A stretch of 9,384 nucleotides of DNA from Actinomycetota bacterium (GCA_013298335.1 JAAFHI010000074.1:1-9384), one strand, 5' to 3'. Positions 1 to 5,795 are shown, counted from the first letter of the stretch. Translations and numbers: made by a program. The notes: generated from the sequence alone by a model not told the origin.

Positions 1-2
1 TT

Positions 3-1436
3 CTGTTCCGGCTGATGCTGGACCTGACGAAGCACCCGGTGGCGGCGTGGTTCGTCACGCTGGTGTTTCTGCTCCATCCGTCGCGGGTCGAAAGCGTGGT
101 CTGGCTGGCCGGGCGCAAGGACGTGCTGTCGGCGGCGTTCGGATTCGCGGCGCTCTGGCTGTACCGCCGGTCGCAGATCGGTGAGCGGGCCGATACCCGG
201 AAACTGGCGTGGAGCGTGTTCCTCTACGCGCTGGCGCTCATGTCGAAACCCCAGTGGGTGTCGCTCTGCGCGGTGCTGCCGTTTCTCGATCTCTATGAAC
301 GGCGGGCACTTACGAAGAACCGGCTGCTCGGTTACGGACCATTTTTTGCGCTCGCCGGGCTGTTCGCCTGGCTGACGGTGCAGGCGCAGTTCGTGGCGGG
401 CGGCAAGCGCGGCGCGCCGGCAACGCCGGTGGTCCGGGCGGCAAAAGTTCTGACCGAAATCGGCGAGTACCTTCGCCACATCGTCTGGCCGGTCAATCTC
501 GTGCCGCGCAACCCGGAAACCGAGCCGACGACGGCGCTCGTGATCACCGGCGGCGTCTTTCTGATTGCCTGCGCGGTCGGCGCGCTCGTCAACTGGCGCG
601 GACGCCGGACGGTGATGTTCGGCGCGGCGTGGTTTTTCATCGCGCTCGCCCCGATGCTCAACCTCGTGCCGGTCGGACTGGTCGTCTCGGACCGGTTTCT
701 CTACGTTGCGATTGTCGGCGCGGCTTTCCCGGTCGGCGTCTTCATCTCGCATGTTCTTCAGAAGCAGGGAGTTATTGCACTCGGCGCGACGGCGGCGGTG
801 ATGGCGGCGCTGACCTTGGCGTACCTTCCGAAGTGGAAGGACGACATCACGCTCTGGCGCCATGCCGCGAGCATCAACCCGGACGGCTACGTGCTCGGCT
901 CGCTGCTCGATGAACAGATCAAGCGCAAGGAATTCGCCGAGGCGGAGGCGACCTACCAGCGCGGAATGGCGCTCAAACACCATTACCTGCCGTTCTATGC
1001 CGCGACGGAGCGGCTGTTCGAGGCGACCGGTCGCGATGCCGCCGTTCCCCTTCAGCAGGCCATCGACACCTACCCGAATTCGCCCGACGTGCAGTACATC
1101 TGCGGAAACTACCTGCGAAAGCGCAAAAATTTCGAACCGGCGGAGGAACTGCTCGGGAAATCCTTCGCCGCCAAGCCGTCGGTTGAAGGCGCGCAGAGTC
1201 TGGCCGAACTGTACGCCGAGGCCGGTAACCCCGAAAAAGGCGTTCCACCAGCGCTGTCGCTGCTCAACGACAGCCCCTTCAACCCGCAGTGGTGGCTCCT
1301 GTTCGGGCGGATTCAGGAACGCTGCCGGCGTCCCGACCTTGCCGGTCAGGCATATCGTCAGTGCCTCAACCTTGACCCGGCCAACGCCGAGGCGCGGGAC
1401 CGGCTGGCCGCGCTCGGCGGGAAACCGGCCAACTGA
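3..1436 (+). CDS. TMTC-like multi-pass membrane protein with C-terminal TPR repeats (5' partial)
   Basis: The reading frame is open to the left edge, and the four codons before the ATG at 15 (L-F-R-L) fit the family pattern, so that ATG is probably internal and the protein begins outside the window. The N-terminal half is strongly hydrophobic with several membrane segments. It carries family landmarks: HPSRVESVVWLAGRKDVLS (about residues 21-39 from the ATG), then SKPQ followed by a hydrophobic stretch ending LDLY, and later NLVPVG...SDRFLYVA. These match bacterial relatives of eukaryotic TMTC O-mannosyltransferases, polytopic GT-C-like proteins followed by TPRs. From about residue 290 the chain is soluble and helical with TPR-like units, for example EFAEAEATYQRGMAL and RPDLAGQAYRQCLNLDPANAEARDRL. 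A role in protein glycosylation or envelope polysaccharide work is inferred from the family only; no donor, acceptor or catalytic residue can be assigned. No glycan-related neighbour is visible. Confidence 0.75.
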   Translation: MFRLMLDLTKHPVAAWFVTLVFLLHPSRVESVVWLAGRKDVLSAAFGFAALWLYRRSQIGERADTRKLAWSVFLYALALMSKPQWVSLCAVLPFLDLYERRALTKNRLLGYGPFFALAGLFAWLTVQAQFVAGGKRGAPATPVVRAAKVLTEIGEYLRHIVWPVNLVPRNPETEPTTALVITGGVFLIACAVGALVNWRGRRTVMFGAAWFFIALAPMLNLVPVGLVVSDRFLYVAIVGAAFPVGVFISHVLQKQGVIALGATAAVMAALTLAYLPKWKDDITLWRHAASINPDGYVLGSLLDEQIKRKEFAEAEATYQRGMALKHHYLPFYAATERLFEATGRDAAVPLQQAIDTYPNSPDVQYICGNYLRKRKNFEPAEELLGKSFAAKPSVEGAQSLAELYAEAGNPEKGVPPALSLLNDSPFNPQWWLLFGRIQERCRRPDLAGQAYRQCLNLDPANAEARDRLAALGGKPAN

Positions 1437-1474
1437 AATCTTCCGACCCTTCCGGATTGTTCGGGAGGGGAAGA

Positions 1475-1509
1475 GAATGCGGAATGCGGAATATCGAATG
1501 CGGAATTTG
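1475..1509. repeat. Degenerate heptamer array (GAATGCG)
   Basis: Five consecutive 7-base units: GAATGCG, GAATGCG, GAATATC, GAATGCG, GAATTTG. It starts 38 bases after the stop of the TMTC-like gene. The units share GAAT and vary in the last three bases, so the period is kept while the sequence drifts. Confidence 0.7.
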
Positions 1510-1563
1510 CGAGGAACTCAATCTCGGTTTTCCGACGGCCCGCAAAATTCAGCGATCTGAAAA

Positions 1564-1605
1564 TTCTCAATTCTCAATTCTCAATTCTCAACTCTCAATT
1601 CCTCC
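1564..1605. repeat. Heptamer array (ATTCTCA)
   Basis: Four exact copies of ATTCTCA (1564-1591) are followed by ACTCTCA and ATTCCTC, giving six 7-base units in register. This is a distinct unit from the array about 60 bases upstream, with the same period. Confidence 0.85.
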
Positions 1606-1659
1606 CCCGTTTCCCTGGATTCGCTCGAAGACTCGCATCATCCGGGGCTCCATTCGGGC

Positions 1660-1678
1660 ACCCGCCGTGCGGGTTTTC
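1660..1678 (+). terminator. Candidate terminator hairpin downstream of the TMTC-like gene
   Basis: ACCCGC (1660-1665), loop CGT, GCGGGT (1669-1674) is a perfect 6-bp GC-rich stem followed by TTTC. The stem is short and lies about 225 bases after the stop codon, so this is only a plausible terminator. Its right arm is also part of a 14-bp tandem duplication. Confidence 0.4.
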
Positions 1679-1696
1679 AAGCGCGGGTTTTCAAGC
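1669..1696. repeat. Exact 14-bp tandem duplication
   Basis: GCGGGTTTTCAAGC occurs twice head to tail (1669-1682 and 1683-1696). The unit length is 2 x 7, matching the heptamer period seen elsewhere, though that may be coincidence. The first copy includes the right arm and T-run of the hairpin at 1660-1678. Confidence 0.8.
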
Positions 1697-1811
1697 CGGT
1701 TCATCACATTTACTCCACAAAATCCGATGGGAGCGGAAACGGTGAAAAGCTCTTTCCCGTCCGAATGACGCAACTCCCGGCGGCCATGACGCCTCTTTCA
1801 TCCAGGTATTG

Positions 1812-1856
1812 ACTCCCCAGACCCTCAAGACCCCCAAGACTCCCAAGACCGTCTCG
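1812..1856. repeat. Nonamer array (ACYCYCAAG family)
   Basis: Consecutive 9-base units: ACTCCCCAG, ACCCTCAAG, ACCCCCAAG, ACTCCCAAG, then a diverged ACCGTCTCG. The same unit family recurs in both orientations around 8781-8821 and 8901-8940, about 7 kb away, so it is a dispersed family and not a local slippage event. Confidence 0.85.
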
Positions 1857-1861
1857 ATGTT

Positions 1862-1891
1862 TTGACACATTTTCCACTTTTCGCGTACTTT
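1862..1891 (+). promoter_or_regulatory. Candidate sigma70-type promoter for the redoxin gene
   Basis: A perfect TTGACA (1862-1867) is followed after 18 bases by TACTTT (1886-1891), a weak -10. A start near 1898 would leave a leader of about 100 bases containing the CCTGATC heptamer array before the redoxin ATG at 2002. The -35 is strong and the -10 poor, so confidence is moderate. Confidence 0.4.
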
Positions 1892-1948
1892 GCAGGTCTT
1901 CATGACGTGGACGCGCGGGATTCGCCGCCACGTTCGTGAAATCCACAC

Positions 1949-1983
1949 CCTGATCCCTGATTCCCGAAACCTGATCCCTTTTC
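1949..1983. repeat. Heptamer array (CCTGATC) in the redoxin leader
   Basis: Five 7-base units in register: CCTGATC, CCTGATT, CCCGAAA, CCTGATC, CCTTTTC. The array ends 18 bases before the redoxin start codon and just upstream of its ribosome binding site, so it would lie in the mRNA leader if the promoter at 1862-1891 is used. Confidence 0.7.
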
Positions 1984-2001
1984 CTTCAGAGGTATTTTGT
2001 A

Positions 2002-2616
2002 ATGAAACGACTGCTTCTCTCCTTTTCGCTCATCGGCGTGCTCTGCCTGCTCGGCGTCGGTCTGACGACCAGATCGGTCAGTCTGGCGGCGGCGACCCCC
2101 GCTCCCAACTTCACCGCCACCGACAGCAAGGGCAAAACCCATTCGCTCGCGCAGTTTCGCGGCAAGTTCGTGGTGCTTGAATGGGTCAACTACGACTGCC
2201 CGTTCGTGAAGCGGCAGTACGGCAGCGGCGCCATGCAGGCGCTTCAGAAGAAATACACGGCGAAGGGCGTCGTGTGGCTTTCGATCAATTCCTCGGCTTC
2301 CGGCAAGGAAGGCTTCTTCTCGCCCGCCGACATCAACGCCCGGATCAAGGAACGCGGCGCGGCCCCGACGGCCTACCTGATCGACACCGACGGCACGATC
2401 GGCAAGGCGTATGGCGCGAAGACGACACCCCACATGTACGTCATCAATCCGAAGGGCGAAATCGTGTATCAGGGGGCGATTGACGACACCCCGACCGCGG
2501 ACGCGAGCACGAAGGCGAACGTCAACTACGTCGCGGCGGCGCTTGACGCGGCCATGACCAGCAAGCCGGTCGCCACGCCGGTGACGAAGGCTTATGGATG
2601 CAGCGTGAAGTACTAA
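2002..2616 (+). CDS. Exported thioredoxin-fold redoxin (AhpC/TSA-like)
   Basis: A 204-aa protein of the thioredoxin-like redoxin superfamily. Residues 1-30 form a Sec signal peptide: KR, a long hydrophobic core, then an A-rich cleavage region SLAAA. The mature domain has the active-site segment WVNYDCPFVKRQY with Cys66 as the likely reactive thiol, and TTPHMYVI supplies the conserved cis-Pro loop after a Thr-Thr. GAIDD follows, and the C-terminus is YGCSVKY with Cys200. The single N-terminal Cys (DCPF, not CxxC) plus a conserved distal Cys suggests a peroxiredoxin-like or thiol-reductase reaction with a resolving Cys, in the periplasm; the substrate is unknown. AGAGG before the ATG (around 1988-1992) is a reasonable ribosome binding site. 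Length is normal for the family. It is transcribed alone between a repeat-rich leader and a strong terminator. Confidence 0.85.
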   Translation: MKRLLLSFSLIGVLCLLGVGLTTRSVSLAAATPAPNFTATDSKGKTHSLAQFRGKFVVLEWVNYDCPFVKRQYGSGAMQALQKKYTAKGVVWLSINSSASGKEGFFSPADINARIKERGAAPTAYLIDTDGTIGKAYGAKTTPHMYVINPKGEIVYQGAIDDTPTADASTKANVNYVAAALDAAMTSKPVATPVTKAYGCSVKY

Positions 2617-2639
2617 TCGGGGCTTTGTAAAACCCTGAA

Positions 2640-2680
2640 AAACGGCGGGCCGGAACGATTCCGGTCCGCCGTTTCGTTTT
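2640..2680. terminator. Strong bidirectional Rho-independent terminator
   Basis: A 16-bp stem (2640-2655 with 2659-2674, one G-T wobble) encloses a 3-base loop CGA. T-runs follow on both strands: CGTTTT on the plus strand and TTTTTC on the minus strand. It sits 23 bases after the redoxin stop. It would also have served the convergent minus-strand operon before the foldback element at 2690-3032 separated them. Confidence 0.85.
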
Positions 2681-2689
2681 ACTCCGCCG
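2680..2689. repeat. Left 10-bp direct repeat (putative target-site duplication)
   Basis: TACTCCGCCG here is identical to 3033-3042 on the other side of the foldback element. Removing the element and one copy restores a continuous gene end with a TAA stop directly in front of the terminator. Confidence 0.7.
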
Positions 2690-3032
2690 AACGGTTCAGA
2701 GTCCCCCGGTTATGGTCTTTGAAAATTTGAATCGGTAATAAAAAGGCGCGGATGCGCCGCCAGATAATAGCCCCGGCCGTCAGGCCGGGGTGAATTGGCG
2801 GGAAAAATCGTGAGCCGCGGAGCGGCGGCACCTCGGTTGTTGTGCCGCGCCGTTGGCGCTCCGGATGTGGTTGCCGGACCAACCACGCCCTGACGGGCGC
2901 GGCTATTATCTGCCGGCGCATTCGCGCCTTGCCGGAATCGAACCAGCCGCGTGTTACCGAAACAATTTTTCAAAGACCATCAGCGCGGAAAAACGGCTCT
3001 TTTCCCCGCTGAAGCGGGGGACTCTGAACAGC
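2690..3032. mobile_element. MITE-like foldback element, no transposase
   Basis: The outer inverted repeats include a perfect 15-bp match, GTTCAGAGTCCCCCG (2694-2708) against its complement at 3015-3029. Further matched blocks follow inward: TGGTCTTTGAAAA, TCGGTAA, GGCGCG-ATGCGCCG and CAGATAATAGCC in each arm. The centre is a hairpin, GCGGCAC (2825-2831) with GTGCCGC (2842-2848), flanked by GAGC/GCTC. The right arm carries roughly 45 extra bases not found in the left. The element is flanked by 10-bp direct repeats. It has no credible gene; the frames that cross it encode a similar RPDGRGYY peptide from both arms because the arms are inverted copies. It has the anatomy of a non-autonomous, transposase-dependent element. 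Confidence 0.8.
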
Positions 3033-3424
3033 TACTCCGCCGTCAGAAAGTGGTTCTGCTGGTGAATCGTTTCAACCCGTTTCCAGAAGGCAAGCACGGT
3101 CGTTCCGGTGGATGAATGATCGCGCCAGACGCCGTTTTCGAGGGCTTCGACGGTCCAGCGACATTCGCGTCCGCCGCGTGACTCGACGCGGAGGCGGCAA
3201 TCGTCCGACAGCCCGAACGTCATGCAGTTGAAGGCTTCCTGCGGTTCGGTGAAACGCGCGCGCCAGCCGGAAAAGGCGATTTCGTATTCCTCGCCTTCCT
3301 TCCGGATTGAAACCGCGAATCCGGAGTCGTCCGCCGGGTAGACCATGAGCGCGTCCGCCTCGGCCATGAAGCGGATGTCGGGCAGGTCGATGAGCTTGTC
3401 GCGGAGTTCGGCGATTGGATTCAT
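3032..3424 (-). CDS. Unknown 130-aa protein, last gene of hydrolase operon
   Basis: I do not recognise a named family. The protein is soluble, acidic at the N-terminus and rich in beta-prone sequence, with no signal peptide or membrane segment. Noticeable stretches are FGLSDDCRLRVESRGG, followed by RWTVEALENG and FWKRVETIHQQN near the C-terminus, which look like a compact conserved domain. It starts 6 bases after the stop of the 147-aa gene; no Shine-Dalgarno is visible, so translation is probably coupled to the upstream gene. The stop codon is TAG and its last base comes from the foldback element at 2690-3032; before insertion the stop would have been TAA with the same last amino acid. Confidence 0.7.
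   Translation of the reverse strand: MNPIAELRDKLIDLPDIRFMAEADALMVYPADDSGFAVSIRKEGEEYEIAFSGWRARFTEPQEAFNCMTFGLSDDCRLRVESRGGRECRWTVEALENGVWRDHSSTGTTVLAFWKRVETIHQQNHFLTAE
3033..3042. repeat. Right 10-bp direct repeat, overlapping a stop codon
   Basis: TACTCCGCCG repeats the sequence at 2680-2689. On the minus strand it encodes the end of the 130-aa protein (T-A-E) and the first two bases of its stop; the third stop base (G) is contributed by the foldback element. Confidence 0.7.
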
Positions 3425-3430
3425 AAGGAG

Positions 3431-3874
3431 TTACGCGGTTGGTGGCGTGCCGGGCGGCAGCCAGCCGAGGCCGCCGCAGTAACAGACGATGTTCTTGATT
3501 TCAGGAAACTCCGGCAGGACTCCGGAGCCGTTGCAGTGGTCGCAGGTGACCGCATCGGCGGGACGGGGCGGAATCAGCATCGCGAGTTCGGGGAATTTCT
3601 GTGCCCCTTGAAAAAGCGCCATGTTTCTCAGGCGGGGGTCGGTTTCGATCTGTACGTCGTTCGGATTGTCCCAGAGGAAAAATACAATTTCCCCGTCGGC
3701 CCGGATTCCGGTGCATCCGCCCCAATCGCCCGTGAGCGGCAGAACTCCGGAATTTGAAAACATCTCTGGCCGAGTGAGGTCGGTCGGTTTTTCATTCGCC
3801 AGAAAATCCGCAAGCAGCCGGGCGTGGCGGGCGGCGAAATCGCCCGGAAGCCATAAGTCCTGTCCGTCGTTCAT
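3431..3874 (-). CDS. Unknown 147-aa protein with C-terminal zinc-ribbon-like motif
   Basis: No named family is recognised. The N-terminal two thirds (about residues 1-105) is a soluble domain with DWGGCTGIRADGEIVFFLWDN and a PELAMLIPPRP linker. The C-terminus has CDHCNGSG, then a spacer and CYCGGLGW, resembling a DnaJ-type CxxCxGxG zinc-binding half-site pair. A structural Zn(II) role is likely; a redox or chaperone role is speculation. Its start codon overlaps the stop of the hydrolase gene as ATGA (3871-3874), and AAGGAG lies about 8 bases upstream of the ATG inside the hydrolase gene. That fixes the start and indicates translational coupling in one operon. It may act as a partner of the hydrolase, but this rests on context only. 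Confidence 0.75.
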   Translation of the reverse strand: MNDGQDLWLPGDFAARHARLLADFLANEKPTDLTRPEMFSNSGVLPLTGDWGGCTGIRADGEIVFFLWDNPNDVQIETDPRLRNMALFQGAQKFPELAMLIPPRPADAVTCDHCNGSGVLPEFPEIKNIVCYCGGLGWLPPGTPPTA

Positions 3875-4746
3875 GTTGCGGTCTCCTTTTCGAAAAATTC
3901 CAGTACCACTTTCAGCGTTTCCCGCGGGGCCTCGACCTGCGGGTAGTGGCCGATGCCCGGCAGGACGACCGTGTCCGGGTTCGATACGTGCTGTCGATAG
4001 TGCGCGACCAGATGCGCGCCGGAAACCGGGTCTTCCGGGCCGTTCACGAGCCGCACCGGAACCGGCGAATTGATAAGCGCGCCGACCCAGCGCTCGCGGT
4101 GACGTTTGCGGTCCGTGATGTATTTGATGAGCCGGTGGTAGATGCGATCCCCGTCGTTGTAGGTCACGAGCCGCCAGAAATCGCGCAGTTCCGCGTCCGA
4201 CGGCTTCGTTTCCGCGCCGAAAACCTGCAAAAAACTCGCCCGGAACCGCTTTTCATTCAAAAGCCGCGACACGAGCGGGCCAAGCGGACCGACCAGCAGT
4301 TTCTGGATGAGCAGCGGACGGTGCATTTCGGGAAACAGGCCGCCGTTGAGAAAACAGATGCTTCGAATTTCGGGCCCCGCCTTCCCTCGCCGTTCGATGA
4401 ACCGCGCCAGCATTTCCTGGGCGACGCTCACGCCGTAGTCATGCGCCAGAATGAAGCACCGCTCGACGCCAAGTGTTTTGAGCAGCCGTTCGTGGAGCGT
4501 CGCCTGTTCGTGAATCGAGTAGACGTGTTGCGACGGTTTCACCGTGAACCCGAAACCGAGCATGTCGGGCGCGACGACGCGAAACCGCGCGGTGAGTCCG
4601 GCCCAGATCGGTTCCCAGTCCCACGAAGCGGTGGGAAAACCGTGGATGCAGAGCAGCGCGTCGCCCGCGCCGTTGTCACGATAAAAAACGGGGCGTCCGT
4701 CGAAGTCGAAGGTTTTTCCGCCCGCCTGCCAGTCGTCGAGGGTCAT
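3871..4746 (-). CDS. MEST-like alpha/beta hydrolase with Asp nucleophile
   Basis: A 291-aa alpha/beta-hydrolase-fold enzyme. Visible landmarks are HGFPTASWDW (35-44, oxyanion region), DMLGFGF (61-67), and the nucleophile elbow AHDYG with Asp103. NGPEDP supplies the likely acid Asp239 and GHYPQ the catalytic His267. An Asp nucleophile places it with epoxide hydrolases and haloalkane dehalogenases rather than Ser esterases. Cap-region segments such as YSIHEQA, LNGGLFPEMHRPLLIQKLL, YNDGDRIYHRLIKYI and RERWVGAL match the eukaryotic MEST/PEG1 family closely, minus its N-terminal membrane segment. The substrate is unknown. The frame also has a GTG at 4764, but that lies inside a dispersed GC repeat (4751-4773), so the ATG at 4746 is preferred; no clear Shine-Dalgarno precedes either. 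It is first gene of a three-gene operon, divergent from merR. Confidence 0.85.
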   Translation of the reverse strand: MTLDDWQAGGKTFDFDGRPVFYRDNGAGDALLCIHGFPTASWDWEPIWAGLTARFRVVAPDMLGFGFTVKPSQHVYSIHEQATLHERLLKTLGVERCFILAHDYGVSVAQEMLARFIERRGKAGPEIRSICFLNGGLFPEMHRPLLIQKLLVGPLGPLVSRLLNEKRFRASFLQVFGAETKPSDAELRDFWRLVTYNDGDRIYHRLIKYITDRKRHRERWVGALINSPVPVRLVNGPEDPVSGAHLVAHYRQHVSNPDTVVLPGIGHYPQVEAPRETLKVVLEFFEKETAT

Positions 4747-4750
4747 GAAT

Positions 4751-4773
4751 TGGAACGCGCGCACCCTGCGCGC
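4751..4773 (+). repeat. Diverged copy of the GGAGCGCGCGCATCTTG repeat
   Basis: TGGAACGCGCGCACCCTG plus five more bases (CGCGC) matches the repeat at 5671-5693 with three mismatches in 23 positions, same orientation. It lies 4 bases upstream of the hydrolase ATG. With the copies at 5671-5794, it brackets the merR gene. Confidence 0.6.
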
Positions 4774-4839
4774 CGGGTCATCAGAATGAAAGTTCGCTCA
4801 TTCAAGACGAAATTTCGAAATCTTCAATCAAAAAATCGC

Positions 4840-4870
4840 TTGAGTCTGACGTAACGTCAGCCTTTATAAG
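4840..4870 (+). promoter_or_regulatory. MerR-type promoter with operator dyad in a 19-bp spacer
   Basis: TTGAGT (-35, 4840-4845) and TATAAG (-10, 4865-4870) are separated by 19 bases. The spacer contains a perfect dyad, CTGACGTAACGTCAG (4846-4860, 7+1+7). An overlong 19-20 bp spacer filled by a dyad is the signature of promoters that MerR-family proteins activate by untwisting DNA. It drives merR itself, implying autoregulation, and lies about 100 bases upstream of the divergent hydrolase operon, which may also be controlled. Confidence 0.85.
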
Positions 4871-4882
4871 GTATGCCGGTGA

Positions 4883-4901
4883 CCGAATCGCGGTGATTCG
4901 G
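4883..4901 (+). other. Small hairpin in the merR leader
   Basis: CCGAATC (4883-4889), loop GCGGT, GATTCGG (4895-4901) is a perfect 7-bp stem in the short leader, ending 10 bases before the GGAGG ribosome binding site. It may influence translation or be chance; no T-run follows. Confidence 0.4.
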
Positions 4902-4923
4902 GGCCATTCGCGGAGGAAAAACC

Positions 4924-5670
4924 ATGAGTGAAAAACAGGAACAACTGTTGCAGGCAAACGAGTTCGCGGCGCGGACCGGCGTCACCGTGCGGACGCTCCA
5001 CCACTATGACCGGGTCGGTTTGCTCAAACCGACCCGCCGGACGGGGTCGGGCTATCGGCTCTACGGCGCGCACGAGGCGGCGCGGCTCCAGCAGATTCTG
5101 ACGCTGAAGTTCATCGGATTTCCCCTCCAGCGAATCAGGGACCTGCTCGACCGAGTGACGCTCGATCTGCCGTCAACGCTCCGGATGCAGCGCAAGCTCA
5201 TTGAAAAGGAGCGGTTGCGGATGGATTCGGCGCTGGCGGCGATTGACCGGGTGGAGCGGGCGATAACCGAAACCGGCGCGCCCGACTGGGCCGCCCTCAA
5301 AACCATTACGGAGGTGATGACCATGTCGGAAAACAACGAATGGATGCTTCAACACTATGACGAAGACGCCCGCGCCAAGCTGGCGGCCCGCGAGTGGACG
5401 CCCGAAATGCAGGCCGAAATTTCGAAACGCTGGGCCGACCTGTTCAGCGATATCGAGGCCGCGAAAAGCTGCGACCCGGCGAGCGAGACCGCGCAAGCGC
5501 TGGTGGCGCGGTGGGACGCGCTCATCGGACAGTTCACTCAGGGCGACCCGGGAATCGAACGCGGACTGAAAAACGTCTATGCCGATCAGGGAAACTGGCA
5601 GGGCGGTTTTCAGAAACCGTGGAGCGACGAGGTCGGCGCCTTCATTCAGGCCGCCCGCGCCGCGAAGTAA
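4924..5670 (+). CDS. MerR-family regulator with TipAS-like effector domain
   Basis: A 248-aa one-component regulator. Residues 9-75 are the MerR winged helix-turn-helix: EFAARTGVTVRTLHHYDRVG (13-32), then GLLKP and GSGYRLY, followed by wing 2 and RLQQIL. Residues about 76-125 form the dimerisation coiled coil (LPSTLRMQRKLIEKERLRMD and on). The C-terminal part, about 132-248, resembles the TipAS drug- or peptide-binding domain, with a mostly alpha-helical segment WMLQHYDEDARAKL to the end. There is no Cys cluster for metal binding, only one Cys near residue 180, so a small organic ligand is more likely than a metal. GGAGG lies 7 bases before the ATG. Its own promoter carries a classic MerR dyad, and the divergent hydrolase operon is the obvious second target. 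Ligand unknown. Confidence 0.88.
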   Translation: MSEKQEQLLQANEFAARTGVTVRTLHHYDRVGLLKPTRRTGSGYRLYGAHEAARLQQILTLKFIGFPLQRIRDLLDRVTLDLPSTLRMQRKLIEKERLRMDSALAAIDRVERAITETGAPDWAALKTITEVMTMSENNEWMLQHYDEDARAKLAAREWTPEMQAEISKRWADLFSDIEAAKSCDPASETAQALVARWDALIGQFTQGDPGIERGLKNVYADQGNWQGGFQKPWSDEVGAFIQAARAAK

Positions 5671-5795
5671 TGGAGCGCGCGCATCTTGCGCGCATGTATT
5701 TTTTACTTTTCAAAGATGCGCGCTGCTCCATCGGAAACCTTCGCCTATGGCGGTGACGACTCAAAAAACATGCGCGCAAGATGCGCGCGCTCCAT
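5670..5795. repeat. Palindromic repeat element filling the merR-lptE gap
   Basis: The arms at 5670-5697 and 5768-5795 are perfect 28-bp inverted copies, reading ATGGAGCGCGCGCATCTT and onward from each end. A third, inverted partial copy lies between them (5713-5730, AAGATGCGCGCTGCTCCA). The element begins at the last base of the merR stop and ends at the lptE stop, so each strand reads stop codon then TGGAGCGCGC. The arm at 5671 and the middle copy can also pair into a hairpin, so the unit could act as a bidirectional terminator between the convergent genes, although T-runs are internal to the element. No coding content is credible. Confidence 0.85.

Larger units (their letters stand above)
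1437..2001. other. 565-base gene-free stretch rich in short tandem repeats
   Basis: No convincing coding region is seen; the reading frames here are short, low-complexity translations of repeats. The stretch holds, in order: a weak GC-rich hairpin around 1448-1470 without a T-run; a degenerate 7-mer array (1475-1509); a clear 7-mer array (1564-1605); a hairpin followed by TTTC (1660-1678); a 14-bp tandem duplication (1669-1696); a 9-mer array (1812-1856); a candidate promoter (1862-1891); and another 7-mer array (1949-1983) ending 18 bases before the redoxin start. Between these, 1700-1800 shows nothing recognisable. Confidence 0.7.

Noticed and set aside
1447..1470. Hairpin after the TMTC-like gene as a terminator
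   Set aside because: The stem includes a wobble pair and has a 7-base loop, with no T-run after it; too weak to list as a terminator.
1475..1605. Possible CRISPR array
   Set aside because: The units are 7 bases in direct tandem with no spacers; this is a short tandem repeat.
2931..2954. tRNA T-arm-like sequence GGTTCGATTCC on the minus strand inside the foldback element
   Set aside because: No acceptor, D or anticodon stems can be formed around it, and it lies in a block present only in the right arm. It may be a tRNA-derived scrap or chance.
2679..3065. Open frames across the foldback element encoding RPDGRGYY-type peptides
   Set aside because: Both arms give the same peptide in opposite directions because they are inverted copies; there is no ribosome binding site, and the frames end in flanking sequence. 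They are translations of a repeat.
3946..4854. Long plus-strand frame of 302 codons opposite the hydrolase
   Set aside because: It is an antisense shadow: its sequence is Arg/Asp/Glu-rich without domain logic, while the minus strand has a complete catalytic set.
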